From NCBI GenBank assembly GCA_003254885.1, contig QANT01004573.1:1-28775 (forward strand): a stretch of DNA of 28,775 bases, given 5' to 3'. A program made the position numbers and the translations under genes. Below are positions 11,077 through 23,400 of this stretch, piece after piece. The first letter of the stretch is position 1. Every line of letters starts with the position of its first letter. Origin of the DNA: Purshia tridentata (lineage: Eukaryota > Streptophyta > Magnoliopsida > Rosales > Rosaceae). The notes under the pieces are model-generated. The model was not told the DNA's origin, searched no databases, and saw nothing but the letters and a program-made list of their open reading frames with translations.

Positions 11077-12003
11077 TTCATCATCTTTATTGTTTTTAAT
11101 TTATAATATAAATTTATAATCAAAACCATTCAACTTTTATATATGATTTTAAAAATTATTTCAGTAAAAAGTTAACAAAATTAAAAATTATTTAATTATA
11201 TAACTTTTATTAAATAAACAAACAATAGTTTTTATAATAATTTGATTAATCGTTAAGTTATATGTAACAATCACATAATTAAATTAATTTTTTGTAAAAA
11301 TTTTTTTAAATAATTATTTAAAAAATAAATAATTTTAATCATAAAAATAAATTGTAAAATAAGAGAAAGAAAATCAATAGAAAAAATAAAAGAAAAAAGT
11401 GAATATCATTCCTCGTTTATTAATAGTTTACAGTCATAATTAATCAATAATTACTCATGATTTTAATATGAATGACACTATACATTTGGTAGGGGAGCAA
11501 ATCACCTAATACCAAAACTTCGGTCGTCACCTATTTATTGTTTTTTATACATGTCTTTCTTTTTTAACATAGACTGTTCTTTATTTAATTTTTATTAATT
11601 ATTTTCTATTAATTTCTATTAATCTCTATTATAGGGATAACATGTATGTATCAAAAGCATAAATGGGTAACATAAGTGAAACACAGATTTTGGGTACAGG
11701 TAAATTGATCCCACTTGGTAAACCATAAATTAATAAATAATCATGAGTAATCTTATAAAAAAAGAAGTAATATTAATGAGTAATGAATAAAAGTAGGGGA
11801 GCCTATCCGCATTTTCTAAAAGGTTGTATACTTACACAAAAGAGTTCATGAATATTAAAAACAGGAACGCAAATAGTTTAATTTCATAATTATTTTTTAG
11901 TTATATATTAAATGACAGTTTTACCTCTTAAAAGAAAAGAAGTAACAATATGTCCTTTTATGAGTCCAAATGAATGTTAAAGTCCTCGTTTGCAACACTT
12001 TGA
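11077..12003. other. AT-rich upstream region of the bZIP gene
   Basis: Very AT-rich, with repeated TTAAAAATTATTT-like words similar to 830-930, so probably decayed repeat sequence overlapping the distal promoter. No gene or RNA seen. Confidence 0.4.
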
Positions 12004-14099
12004 GGCCCTGTTTGTTTGGGCGTAATCCAAAATCGTAATGGGAATGCAATTTCATTCCTTTTAAAAAGGGTGTTTGGTTGCACTTAATCTTAGAAAGAAA
12101 ACAGATAAAATTGAAATTAACTAGAGCCAAATTACTGAAAACAAGTGTAATAGCAATACCAAGAGGAGGGTGGCATTATGATTACATCCAATAACACGGA
12201 ATGAAAAATTACACTTATTGCCCCTGCTTATTACTCAGCAAATATCGACAAGTATAAAAAGAAAAATTCCAAAATATCGATAACCTTCTTAGATGTTCTT
12301 TCTTCCTCAAAGCCTTTGCTACAAAAGTTCTTGAGCCTGGCTGTCAATCGAGTTCGTCCACGCAGAAAAGCAAGTATGGCTTCTTAATTACTTGATTGCT
12401 TTATTTTCTTGAGTTTTTCTGCAACGTTGGTCTTACTTTTGGGATATTTTGTTTCTTCGGCAACTTACTATGAACTTACTTTAATTCCTTTTGGGTTATT
12501 TTTGTTTCTTCTGAAACTTTTAACTATGACATGCTTTGATGGAGAGAAAGAGAATTATTTTACATATACCCTCTCTCTTTCTCACGTACTTAGTAGTTAA
12601 ATCATCAAATATATATATATATTTATATATAATGTAAACTACTCTTAAACCACAATTAATCCTTGCATTTAGTCTTAAGCCACTGTATTTAATTTTTTTT
12701 ATTTTGAAGCCATTACCTTTTACTTTAATTACTATGATTAATACTACAACTTGCACATATAATGGTGAAGTTGAGGTGGGTGATGAGGCTTTTGTTGAGC
12801 TTGAGGACGGGGATGAGGTGGCCCATGCCGGGGCTTAAGAGTATTGCTGCATGTGGCTTTGAGTTTGACCTCATTGTTGTAAATGTGAGTAAGGAATGTC
12901 TTTGTGAGCTTAAGCTTAACTGGAATCAAAAGTTATAGATATATGACTGTCTTATATATGCGGACAGGTTGCTCATTGGCAAGAAATTTATTTTTGTTGA
13001 GGACTTTAAATCAACATTCAATATATATCATATATTAAACTCAACTTTTGCGTGTATACTACTTTAAACACTGACCAAGCATTATTGGGAATTAATTCTT
13101 GATAGAAAAAAGAAACCCTTTAATTTACTCATGTGTATGACTAGCTACAGTTGAACAACTTTACTCAAGCTAAACATTGAGAATTATTGATTAATTAAAT
13201 AAACATTTTATTCATGCATATGTATGATCAAGAGGGCGATGGTCACAGTCTTTAGAGTCGTCAAGAGTTACACTTATAAAATGTAATTATTTTATTTCTA
13301 AAGTGTAATTCTTATTGAGTTAAGATTTAGTTTTGAGTTTTTGTTAAGTTACACTTTATAATTTCATAGAATTATACTTTACTTAATTTTTTTTCTTAGG
13401 AATTTTTTGTTTTTATATTTTTAGAGCTAATTTTTTTTTTTTGTGTTTAAAAATATATTTTGTGGCTTATTAATAAAGAACTATATTTTTTGTAGCTTAA
13501 AAATAAATAAATTTAAAATTTAGATTTATGACTAAAAAATATAATAAATTATGGTTTATTAATAAAATACTCTTATATATATATTAGTTGCGTTTTGCAG
13601 TTTTGATATATACTATAATGATATCTATTAAATCAACATTGATTACTTAATTGCAACTTTAACGTTGGTCTTCTTATGTTGTTAGTCCATTTATATGAGG
13701 TGCAAAAAGTTATATTTCATTATAATATTAACATATATTTTTAGCTGTAAATTTATTTATTTTTAATAAATAATTGCAACTTTAACGTTGGTCTTCTTAT
13801 GTTGTTAATCCATTTATATGAGGTGCAAAAAGTTATATTTCATTATAATATTAACAAATATTTTTAGCTGTAAATTTATTTATTTTTAATAATTAAAAGG
13901 TATTTTTGTAAGATTATTATGTTTTGACATTACATTCCTAGATCTACCGAGCACTGAATGGGAACGGAAGTTATTTCCTTAACTCGATTTCAAAATTGCT
14001 CCAAACGTTGGAATAGAAATCTCAATACCGTTCCATTCAAGGATAGTTATGTAATGGAATACAATTTCATTTCCGTTCTCAAATTACGTCCAAACAACC
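12004..14099. mobile_element. Probable non-autonomous TIR DNA transposon, 2.1 kb
   Basis: The left end begins GGCCCTGTTTGTTTGGGCG and continues with GTAAT and an AATTTCATTCC stretch. The right end, read on the other strand, begins GGTTGTTTGGACGTAAT and also continues into an AATTGTATTCCATT stretch, so the ends are imperfect inverted repeats. TGA occurs directly outside both ends (12001-12003 and 14100-14102), consistent with a 3-bp target duplication as in PIF/Harbinger elements, although 3 bp can match by chance. Inside are a 123-bp tandem duplication and a 60-codon frame near 12762-12942 with no recognisable domain. No transposase was seen. Confidence 0.45.
13651..13895 (+). repeat. Tandem duplication, 123-bp unit
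   Basis: The block starting TTGCAACTTTAACGTTGGTC at 13651 is repeated almost perfectly from 13774. I see only single-base differences (for example TTAGTCC against TTAATCC). It lies inside the 2.1-kb TIR element, so it probably arose after or during transposition. Confidence 0.9.
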
Positions 14100-14420
14100 T
14101 GAATGTTGTATCCTTGTATAGAATTGACATATAGATTGGAGTCTTGTTACTAAAGTTTTTCCTAGTGAGAGAGAGTTTTACAAAGAGAGATGTTTGATGC
14201 TCATAACGTATTATAAATCAAGAGAGAAATGGTGAGAAAGCGAGATGGAAGAAGATTGAATGTCGTTACTTTTCCTTGAGCCACATAATTATAGGCAAGG
14301 TTGAACTTGGAGGATGCTAAGGTTTCCTCCTTTACCTGGTAAGGACTTAGTAAAGATATTACACATCACTCCCTAAATATATAGCAAATATAGCACAATG
14401 CATAAAGCGATCCTGAATAC

Positions 14421-17400
14421 TCAGCTTGAACAACCCATCTCTTCCTTAATATATTTAACAGCGGTTGAGACTCCATCCTGCAAAGTGAAAATATAATTGA
14501 GTGAATCAGATTCGCACCACCTTATTGTTCATAATTTTAAACCTAAAATTTTCAGAGAATAACCAAAGACAGTTCTGGGATGCCAGTAGTTCCTTCTATT
14601 TTCCACTATCAAAAACCAGATGAAGCACAACTGAAAACTGCAGGCCATCAAATTTTGCCCCCTAACCAATATGTAGTATTAGGCTAAAATATGAACTTTC
14701 AACTCTAGTTTATAACCCCAATGGATTGAAAAAAAAAAAAAAAAAATCTCAAATCAAATTTTGCCCCCTAACCAATATGTAGTATTAAGCTACAATATGA
14801 CCTTTCAACTCTAGTTTATAACCCCAATGGATTGAAAAAAAAAAAAAAAAATCTCAATAGTTTTGAACAAGCCACCATCAACTAATTGCAATATAATAAG
14901 ATTACTATGCATCACAGAGAAAGTTTCCAGCAAAAAATGAGAACCCCCAACCGGGTTTTCCTTTCTCAAAAAAAAAAAATCCATTAGAAATTATAGGCCT
15001 TGTTTGATTGCGAGGATTGGATTGAAAATGATAAATGCCAAATTCATGTGTATTTGGAAAAGAAATTTCTAACTTGAAGGAATGATATGACAATAAGATG
15101 GATAACTCATGAAGAAAACTTATCTCATGCAATCCTCTCAAAATGGTGGGATTAGCAAGAACAAAATTTCCCTTATGGCTAAACCATTTTTCTCCCATCT
15201 TCCTTCAAGTTAGAAAAACACTCTCTATCTTTTACCGTAAATACACATAAATCTCGTCATTATCTTTTCCAATCCAATCCTAGAGGCCAAATGAGGCCAT
15301 AGTGTTACGAAACAAGGATGACACTTCCAAAGGGAGAGTCACAGGTGACAAATTAGGTATTATACAAATTATTTTTGCAGATCTTAATGAAGCAACAGCT
15401 TTATAAAGGAAGTAACAATAATGCTACAATCATTATTCTATTCAAAATCTAAACTGGTACATGACAAACATGCTTGGTCTTTCGGCATTACCTCAAGAGA
15501 TATTCTCTTAGAAAGTTCTAAAGCACGTTCTCTAATTTCAGGAGATAATGCATCATGTATGACCCTTGAGAGTGAATTCGCTGCTTCTTGGATCCTTTTG
15601 CCATCACTTTCTTCTAGAACCAAGTGGCTTCTTTTCAAAGGTTCTGGTGCTACTCCAAGCCAAAACATTCTTTCAGCCCAATAAAACTGATCTAGCATAA
15701 ATGGACACAGTACCTGCCATCTGAGATAAATAAATTTTCTCTGTGCAAATAAACATGAGAGACAGAGACAGAGAGTACAGTGTGAGAGCTACAGGTAGTA
15801 TTGGTAGGTTTGTAGAGTTCATAGATTGACTACACTTGTAAATGTACTCCTTCTGTATATTGGCATTTCATTTTCTTTTTTTTCCCCCTGCTCTTGATTA
15901 TAAGTGATATATACTACTTTAAAAGAAATCCAAACATTTTCAAAACCGGAGATATAATAAGCAAAATATATAGAACTATCAGAACTAACCTGTGGGATTC
16001 CTGCAAGTAGTGCTGCAGCAGTAGTTCCACTACTTCCACGTTTACAAGAAACAAAAAACATTTAGTACTTACTTTACTAGCTTGTTACATATTTCTACAA
16101 AAAATAAATAAATAAAGAGCTTATAGTCCTTCAAGTTGTATGAAATTTCAAATTTTCAATTTCATCCACGTAATTGTAATTGATCAAATGATATATATTG
16201 AGTTTTCTAAATGTATACTGTATATTAATTTTCTAGTAGTCCTAACTATGGATGCAGTTGTTACATATTTCTACAAAAAAAAATAAAATAAATAAAGAGC
16301 TTAAATTACTATCTTGGTCCTTCAACTTGTATGAAATTTCAACTTCATGAAAGGAGTAAACATGTTAATAAAAATTGGGAAGTACAATCAGAGTGGACCA
16401 GCAGTCCAAAAAAGATACAACCCTCAAACTAAAAGAATCAGAGAACCAATAGCACAAGAAGTGAAAAAACAGCACCCATCCTAACCGTGAACAGAAAAGT
16501 AACCAGTGAAAATACAAACAAGTCTAAGAAACAGCAGCCTTCCCACCCATATTCAACAGAAAAAAATGGCAATCGCCAAATGTAAAAGAAACTGAGGCCA
16601 GAAATCTAGCTTTATCTGTTGAGCAGTCTACAGACTTTCCAACCTTCCCTTCAAAAATGAAGTTGTTTCTTTCTGTTATCACATCCTTAATACACTGCAT
16701 CTCTGCAAGACCTTTTTCTTCTCACTTCTACCAAAAGCATAATAACTATAAAAAAAAGAACTGCAAAAAGAGGGCAATGCCCAACTTATGCTAGCAACTT
16801 GATCATATTATAATTATACCACAGTTTCAAACCCAGTAGACAATGAAAAAAGAGATGATCAATGCCCTTTGAAGCTCCTTTGAGTAAATGCACCAGTTAG
16901 GGGATGCACAAAGGTATGGCCTTCCCGTTGAAGGACCTCACAAGTATTCACCCTTCCATAAGAAACAATGCAAGCCAAAAATTGGACTTTAGGAGGAACC
17001 TTGGCCTTTCAAATCATAATGGATAGATGGAAAGTAGGGATTGTGTGATCCATAACTAAGGAATTAAAAAACGATTTCAATTTGCAAGAAAAAATGCCAA
17101 ATACTCAAGACTCCATGACCTCATATCAATTCTGGAGTGAGACCGGGAACTATAATCAATCAAAGAGAGGACGGTGGAAAGCTCCACAACCTCATAATCT
17201 CTCGAGTTTCAGCATTAATTAAAATCCCACCCAGGAGATGCATGAGAAGGATCAAGCATACTAGACATTTTAAGACAAATAAATCCTATTAAGACTTAAG
17301 CGGTTACTGAAATCGAATTACACCAGAACTGAAAATTATAGAAACCAGCTAGAAACGCGAGAGGAGCTACAGTAGTAAAATACTTTTGTTTTGGTAAAGC

Positions 17401-20400
17401 CCTGTTACCAATTCAAACCGACCAAATGGCAACCTTAGTCCCACTCAGAACAAAAACCAATTTCAAAATTTCTCTAAGATGTAGAATTTATATTTCTTAT
17501 AGGAAAAAATCTAAAATGTCAGCCGTAAGTATACTTAGCCATCAGCACAAAATATTGACACGTCATTAACTTCCATTTGCCTTGATTTACAGAGTATTTA
17601 TTTTTTCAAATTGCTCCAAAAACACATTAAAGGACTGAAATAGTACTTAAGCCAAAAACAAATACAGTTGGAACACTCTCACCTTCCCCCATGATGAATT
17701 GCAACAGCACATCGAGTAAACAGCCAATTGTATGGTATGTTACTATTCGACAGGTAGAAGACGTTATGCCCAAAGTGGAAACGAATAATCAGAGACCAAT
17801 TGATTGAAACTTTTCATCTACAAATCATTTGAAACTAAGGTAGCTTTTGATTAACAAAATTAAATAAGATAGTAAAACATCACAAAAACGCACCAAGTGT
17901 GCAATCCATGTACACAAGTAGCATATAAAAACTAAAAACATAATGACAGATAACTTTAAGACTATTCAAAACAACAGCCCCATAAAACTATATTTGAAAA
18001 TATCCAGATAGAAATGCAGTTTTCCTATCAAAACAACTTACGATGAAATTAAGTTGGAACACAATTGTCATAGAAGGAAGTCCTTGCGAACTGATGGTGT
18101 TTGTTTAAGCTATTAAGATACATTGAATTTTGTTTTCCAAATGTCCTTTAAATGTTACTGTTTCCACATGTTTATCAATAAACATATAAAACATTTATAA
18201 ATTTCAAATTCTCTTTAACTCATTAAAGTCATAGGAAAAAAAAAATCATTTTCTTTCATCAATTTTCATTAGTATTCCAATGAATATAAGATGCTCACCC
18301 AGAAAAGCAGAACAGTCGGTCATTGAAGAGAGAAAGGCACTCATCATTAAAATGTTTTTGGGCTACATACGCTGATGATTTAGCAGCAATCGCTCGGATT
18401 GCTGCATCTAACGGATCGTAGCCAGCTGTAAAGAGGATAAAGCGATAATTTGTTATCTCTAAGACAATTTGGAGAAGACGAAGAAATGCTTGAGGGTTCT
18501 TCAAAAATCCCATGCTGAAAATACAATGGAAACTCAATATCAGTACAACAACAAATAACAAAGATTAATAAAAGAGGTACCGTACGAGTTGATCATGCTT
18601 TAACATGTAAGAAATAATTCATCCAAGTAGAAGAAAAATAACGATTTATAAGCTCGGCTATAAGGGCCACAGCATGTAATAATTTGACCAAATACAGACT
18701 ATAACCTGATATTCTTTTACAGTAATTTGTAAGAATGCATTACAGAAGTTGCTAATGAATCTAGAAAAGGAACTTACCTACCAATAGAACTCAGGCCAAT
18801 GAAAACAGGTTGCATAGGCATTGGAGTCTCCAGAAAATACTCTAACTGGACATGAGCTGAACACATTTCATCTTTTGTGTACGGATGCCCTGAAGAGACA
18901 AGCCTTGAAACTTCACTGCATTTCTTACATGAAAACTGCCATTCATTAGGGAGAAACCAAAAGCCACAAACCCGAANATGTTACTGTTTCCACATGTTTA
19001 TCAATAAACATACAAAACATTTATAAATTTCAAATTCGGTTCTTTTTTTTTCGGTCTGGATTTCAAATTCTCTTTAACTCATTAAAGTCATAGGAAAAAA
19101 AAAATCATTTTCTTTCATCAATTTTCATTAGTATTCCAATGAATATAAGATGCTCACCCAGAAAAGCAGAACAGTCGGTCATTGAAGAGAGAAAGGCACT
19201 CATCATTAAAATGTTTTTGGGCTACATACGCTGATGATTTAGCAGCAATCGCTCGGATTGCTGCATCTAACGGATCGTAGCCAGCTGTAAAGAGGATAAA
19301 GCGATAATTTGTTATCTCTAAGACAATTTGGAGAAGACAAAGAAATGCTTGAGGGTTCTTCAAAAATCCCATGCTGAAAATACAATGGAAACTCAATATC
19401 AGTACAACAACAAATAACAAAGATTAATAAAAGAGGTACCGTACGAGTTGATCATGCTTTAACATGTAAGAAATAATTCATCCAAGTAGAAGAAAAATAA
19501 CGATTTATAAGCTCGGCTATAAGGGCCACAGCATGTAATAATTTGACCAAATACAGACTATAACCTGATATTCTTTTACAGTAATTTGTAAGAATGCATT
19601 ACAGAAGTTGCTAATGAATCTAGAAAAGGAACTTACCTACCAATAGAACTCAGGCCAATGAAAACAGGTTGCATAGGCATTGGAGTCTTCAGAAAATACT
19701 CTAACTGGACATGAGCTGAACACATTTCATCTTTTGTGTACGGATGCCCTGAAGAGACGAGCCTTGAAATTTCACTGCATTTCTTACATGAAAACTGCCA
19801 TTCATTAGGGAGAAACCAAAAGCCACAAACCCGAATGCTTGATGGCCAATAATCTGTAAAAGTGCTCAAATCAGTGAGATAATTGAAATAGTCGGAATAA
19901 AACTTGACTGAACAGATCAAGTTTGTCCACAAAAGGAGAAGGGATTTGCTATATCATTTAGGAAACTTTTCAGGGCACACAACAACATCTTTGCGGCCAA
20001 AAGAAACATGAAATAAAGTTCTATACCAGGGCACTCAACAACTTCTTTGCTAAATCCATACCTGTCATACAATAGTGAAACTTTTCAGAAGAAATATCAC
20101 ATCTCTGTAAACAGAGAATAAATAAATAAATATATACAACGAGTAACAATACAACAAAAATTATACACATCTCTCTCTCTCAATGTGTTACCAAGTTAAA
20201 AACTAAGATTTCACAAACTCACAAAAGAAGGGGAGATGGAGGCCTATCATGCCAAGTTGGAAGACCCGTTACTGGATCCTGTGATTGACAAAGAAGCAAA
20301 TGCATAAGTTTAAAGATAACCATAACAGCCATGTAATTAAGGAAGATACTATGTTTCAGCTAAGGTGGTATGGAACTTCATTTGACGAGTCAAGGACTCA

Positions 20401-23400
20401 GAGCTAAAATAAATTGGACTTATCTAGTATTTTGACAAAAGCACTAACTGTTACGATGCATTGAATGCATCAAGAAATTTTGGGTCAAAGAAATTAACTG
20501 TAAAAGGGCAAGGACTCAGATTCAAATTGTCACATCTCCAAGATCCCCAATATTCGGTGAAAAGTGGCCACATCCAGTGCATCACATCTTTCCAGCAAAC
20601 CTATGTGAATACAAAGATTAAAAACAATATATTATTCCTGCAGCTCACAAACTTATTTCTTATAAAGTCAACAAAAGACCAAAACTAAAATTCACTTTAC
20701 AGTCTGCACACCATCAATTCATGAGGTGGATAAAAGAAAGACCAAAACCACTTACACAAGCAGTATTTCCACATATTTAGTGTAAAAAAATTAAAATACC
20801 TTGCTGATGTGAGCTTCCTGCAGGTATTTATACAGAAGGGGAAGTTCCTCTTTAAAGTGGCGCTCAAATGATGAAGGTGCACTGGAAAGTAAATTGAAAT
20901 AAAATAAACAAAAAAATAACTACAAATCATCGGGTCAGAACTTCAAAATATTATAAAGTCAAAATATCAATAATAAATAAATAAAAAATTCATGCTCATA
21001 TATGCAAATGCAAACTTGTAGTACAAGTGTTGTCCCGATTATTTGATCATGAGGATGAGGAAATAAAATAATCACTTTTTCACTTTATATAATTATCATA
21101 CAATTAGACATCAAGAAAAATACAAATGTTTCTTTTAATATGATAAGTAGCACTCATAACTCATAAATATGGGCGATTCCTTTGTACAAACAATACATTT
21201 GAGGGTAGCCAGATGGCACAAACATACACCGTTGCATAAGATCAAAATTTAAATTAGGTAAAATAAAGATTTTATAAAGGAAACAATTGCCTGTACGGAA
21301 CAACATAAGGAGCAGCAACCATGCAGCGAACATGAAAGACTTCCGCAAGACTCCAGCCTTCCTGGACCATCACACAAAGAAACCCATGTCAGGTACTACA
21401 TCATTAAATATACTCCCTCTAATTGACTGTGTTATAAATCCAGGCAGTTTTTGAGCAAGTAAAAAAATGTCACATTGGATAATCTAAGCCTTGCATCTCA
21501 TTATATAAAATCATGAGCCTCTCCACCCATAACCAATTGGTTTTGGATTGAATGCTCCAACTTTCACATGGTACCGAAACAGGCAATTCTTCCATGTGCA
21601 TGCCCAATTTGGCCACATGTGCCCCAAGTCACCTAATAGAAAAATCCCATATCATGTCTTGCATCTCAATAAATAAATTTCTTGGGCCTCTGGTTGGATG
21701 CTCCAACTTTAACATAATTCTCACATGACAATGACGTGCAGATGTTTAAGCAGGCATTGGCCTATGTATGTCCACTGACACATGACAGTGAAGACTTTGA
21801 AAGTAAATCAGGTAACCAGAGCTTTTAGCATGTTTATTTTCAACATCATTGCATATGCCTTTCATAAGTTTTTACAATAACTTTGACTTAAATTTTCAAC
21901 CAAAAAAAAAAATCTGCAAAAGGAACTACCAAAGCAAAGAAATTTGTCACAATAAAATCACCCTCCATGCTTGGGCCCGATCCAAGTATTTTTTCAACTA
22001 CCAAATAACATTCTTGTCTATGTTCTCTAGAAAACATCTTTTTCTGCAGTAGAAATGGCAACTCCACATAGCCTGGTAAGACAAAAAAACCAATAAGAAC
22101 TTTTCGGTACATAGTTCTGAAACCATTCCTCACATAAGCCAGAGCCAATAAGCACTCTTATATTGGGAGAACAATGAGAGAAAAGTCAGCAACTTGAACC
22201 TTGAGTATCATGCTTCTGATGGATAGAGATAACAGGTGGTGATGAAATCGGAAGAAATGAAACATGCTTTTCAGCCAAATGACCACTTAAGTTCTACATG
22301 ACAGCCAACAAATTAAAATACTCAAAAAAATTGCTCAAAATACTTATCAAACAAAAAGAATTGCAATTCAATGAACCTTTCCAAAGTTAAGATAAAAGTT
22401 TAGTTAATATGTTAACTTTTGGAGCTGGTGGATGGGGGTATGGTACTGAAAATAAAAAATATTCATAGAAAGAAAAGCTGATAAAATGTTTTCTTTCTTG
22501 TTTTTTTCTTTTTTGTTGATCGTCAAAATGCAAATAAAATTTTACTTGCACACGTCAATTTAGGATCACCGTGAATCATTGTTTGTGCTGTCTGTGCTGT
22601 GAAATTAGTGCAATCAACAGTGTTGAGGAGGGAGTTGCAACTCTGTGTCAATGACTAAAATAAGTGGCCAATTTTGAACCCTGAGATTCACGATTAAAAA
22701 GCTCTCGCTTAAGTGTAGACACAAACACATGACATGATTGTGTTTTTCATTTTTTGTGCGTGTGATACTAGGAAACCATACTTAAAACTGGTTTTATTGA
22801 TTAAAAATCAGAGTGGGCTGGTATAAACTTACTTAGTAAATTTGGTTGCTGACTAACACCAGTAAGCCTGAAAAGAAGCAAAGAAGTGTAGACCAGAATT
22901 TGATGCGTCCTATGGAATGAAAGTTCAACCCTTGTAACTTTTGTAACTCTTGTAACTCAAGCACAAACCAGAATTTGATCCATACAATCTCCCCAACCCA
23001 GCAGCAAAACATCATTGAACAAAAAAAAGACAATTACCATTGACAGACTTGCATTAAAAGGGTTTAATTAAAAAGGTTAAGGACGCATCCAAATAAATCT
23101 TAGCAATTGAATATGATTTTTTTTTTTTTTATGCAAATTCACTGGAGTTGCCTGACAGTGGAAAATGCATAATTGTGGGCTTCACTGAATGACTGATAGA
23201 TAAAATAATTTGCTGTTAGTGGCCTAACTCTGCTTGCTTGGTAATTTAACATATCTGGTAAGTGATAACCATTACAAATAAATCTTAGCAATTGAATATG
23301 ATTTTTTTTAATGCAAATTCACTGGAGTTCCCTGACAGTGGAAAATGCATAATTGTGGGCTTCACTGAATGACTGGTAATTTAACATATCTGGTAAGTGA

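Larger units (their letters stand above)
18152..19835. repeat. Near-identical 0.83/0.86-kb duplication around a single N (probable assembly artefact)
   Basis: 18152-18976 (825 bp) and 18978-19835 (858 bp) are almost identical. The second copy has a 33-bp insertion near 19038-19070 and a handful of substitutions. Position 18977 is an N, and each copy breaks exactly there. The left copy stops inside UGT exon 10, and the right copy starts at the same base as the left copy's own start. The coding differences are V/I, E/K and R/C. This is the geometry of two contigs whose overlapping ends were laid end to end. Confidence 0.9.

Noticed and set aside
12744..12942. Opposed 60-codon frames inside the 2.1-kb TIR element
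   Set aside because: No domain recognised, no transposase motif, and both strands are open by composition.
13651..14858. CRISPR-like or phage-type repeat arrays
   Set aside because: These are two-copy tandem duplications in plant nuclear DNA, without spacers.
15438..15491. UGT stop at 15438 as the true protein end
   Set aside because: A good GTAATG donor at 15491 and a terminal exon at 14477-14421 give the family-like tail. The read-through end is kept only as a possible isoform.
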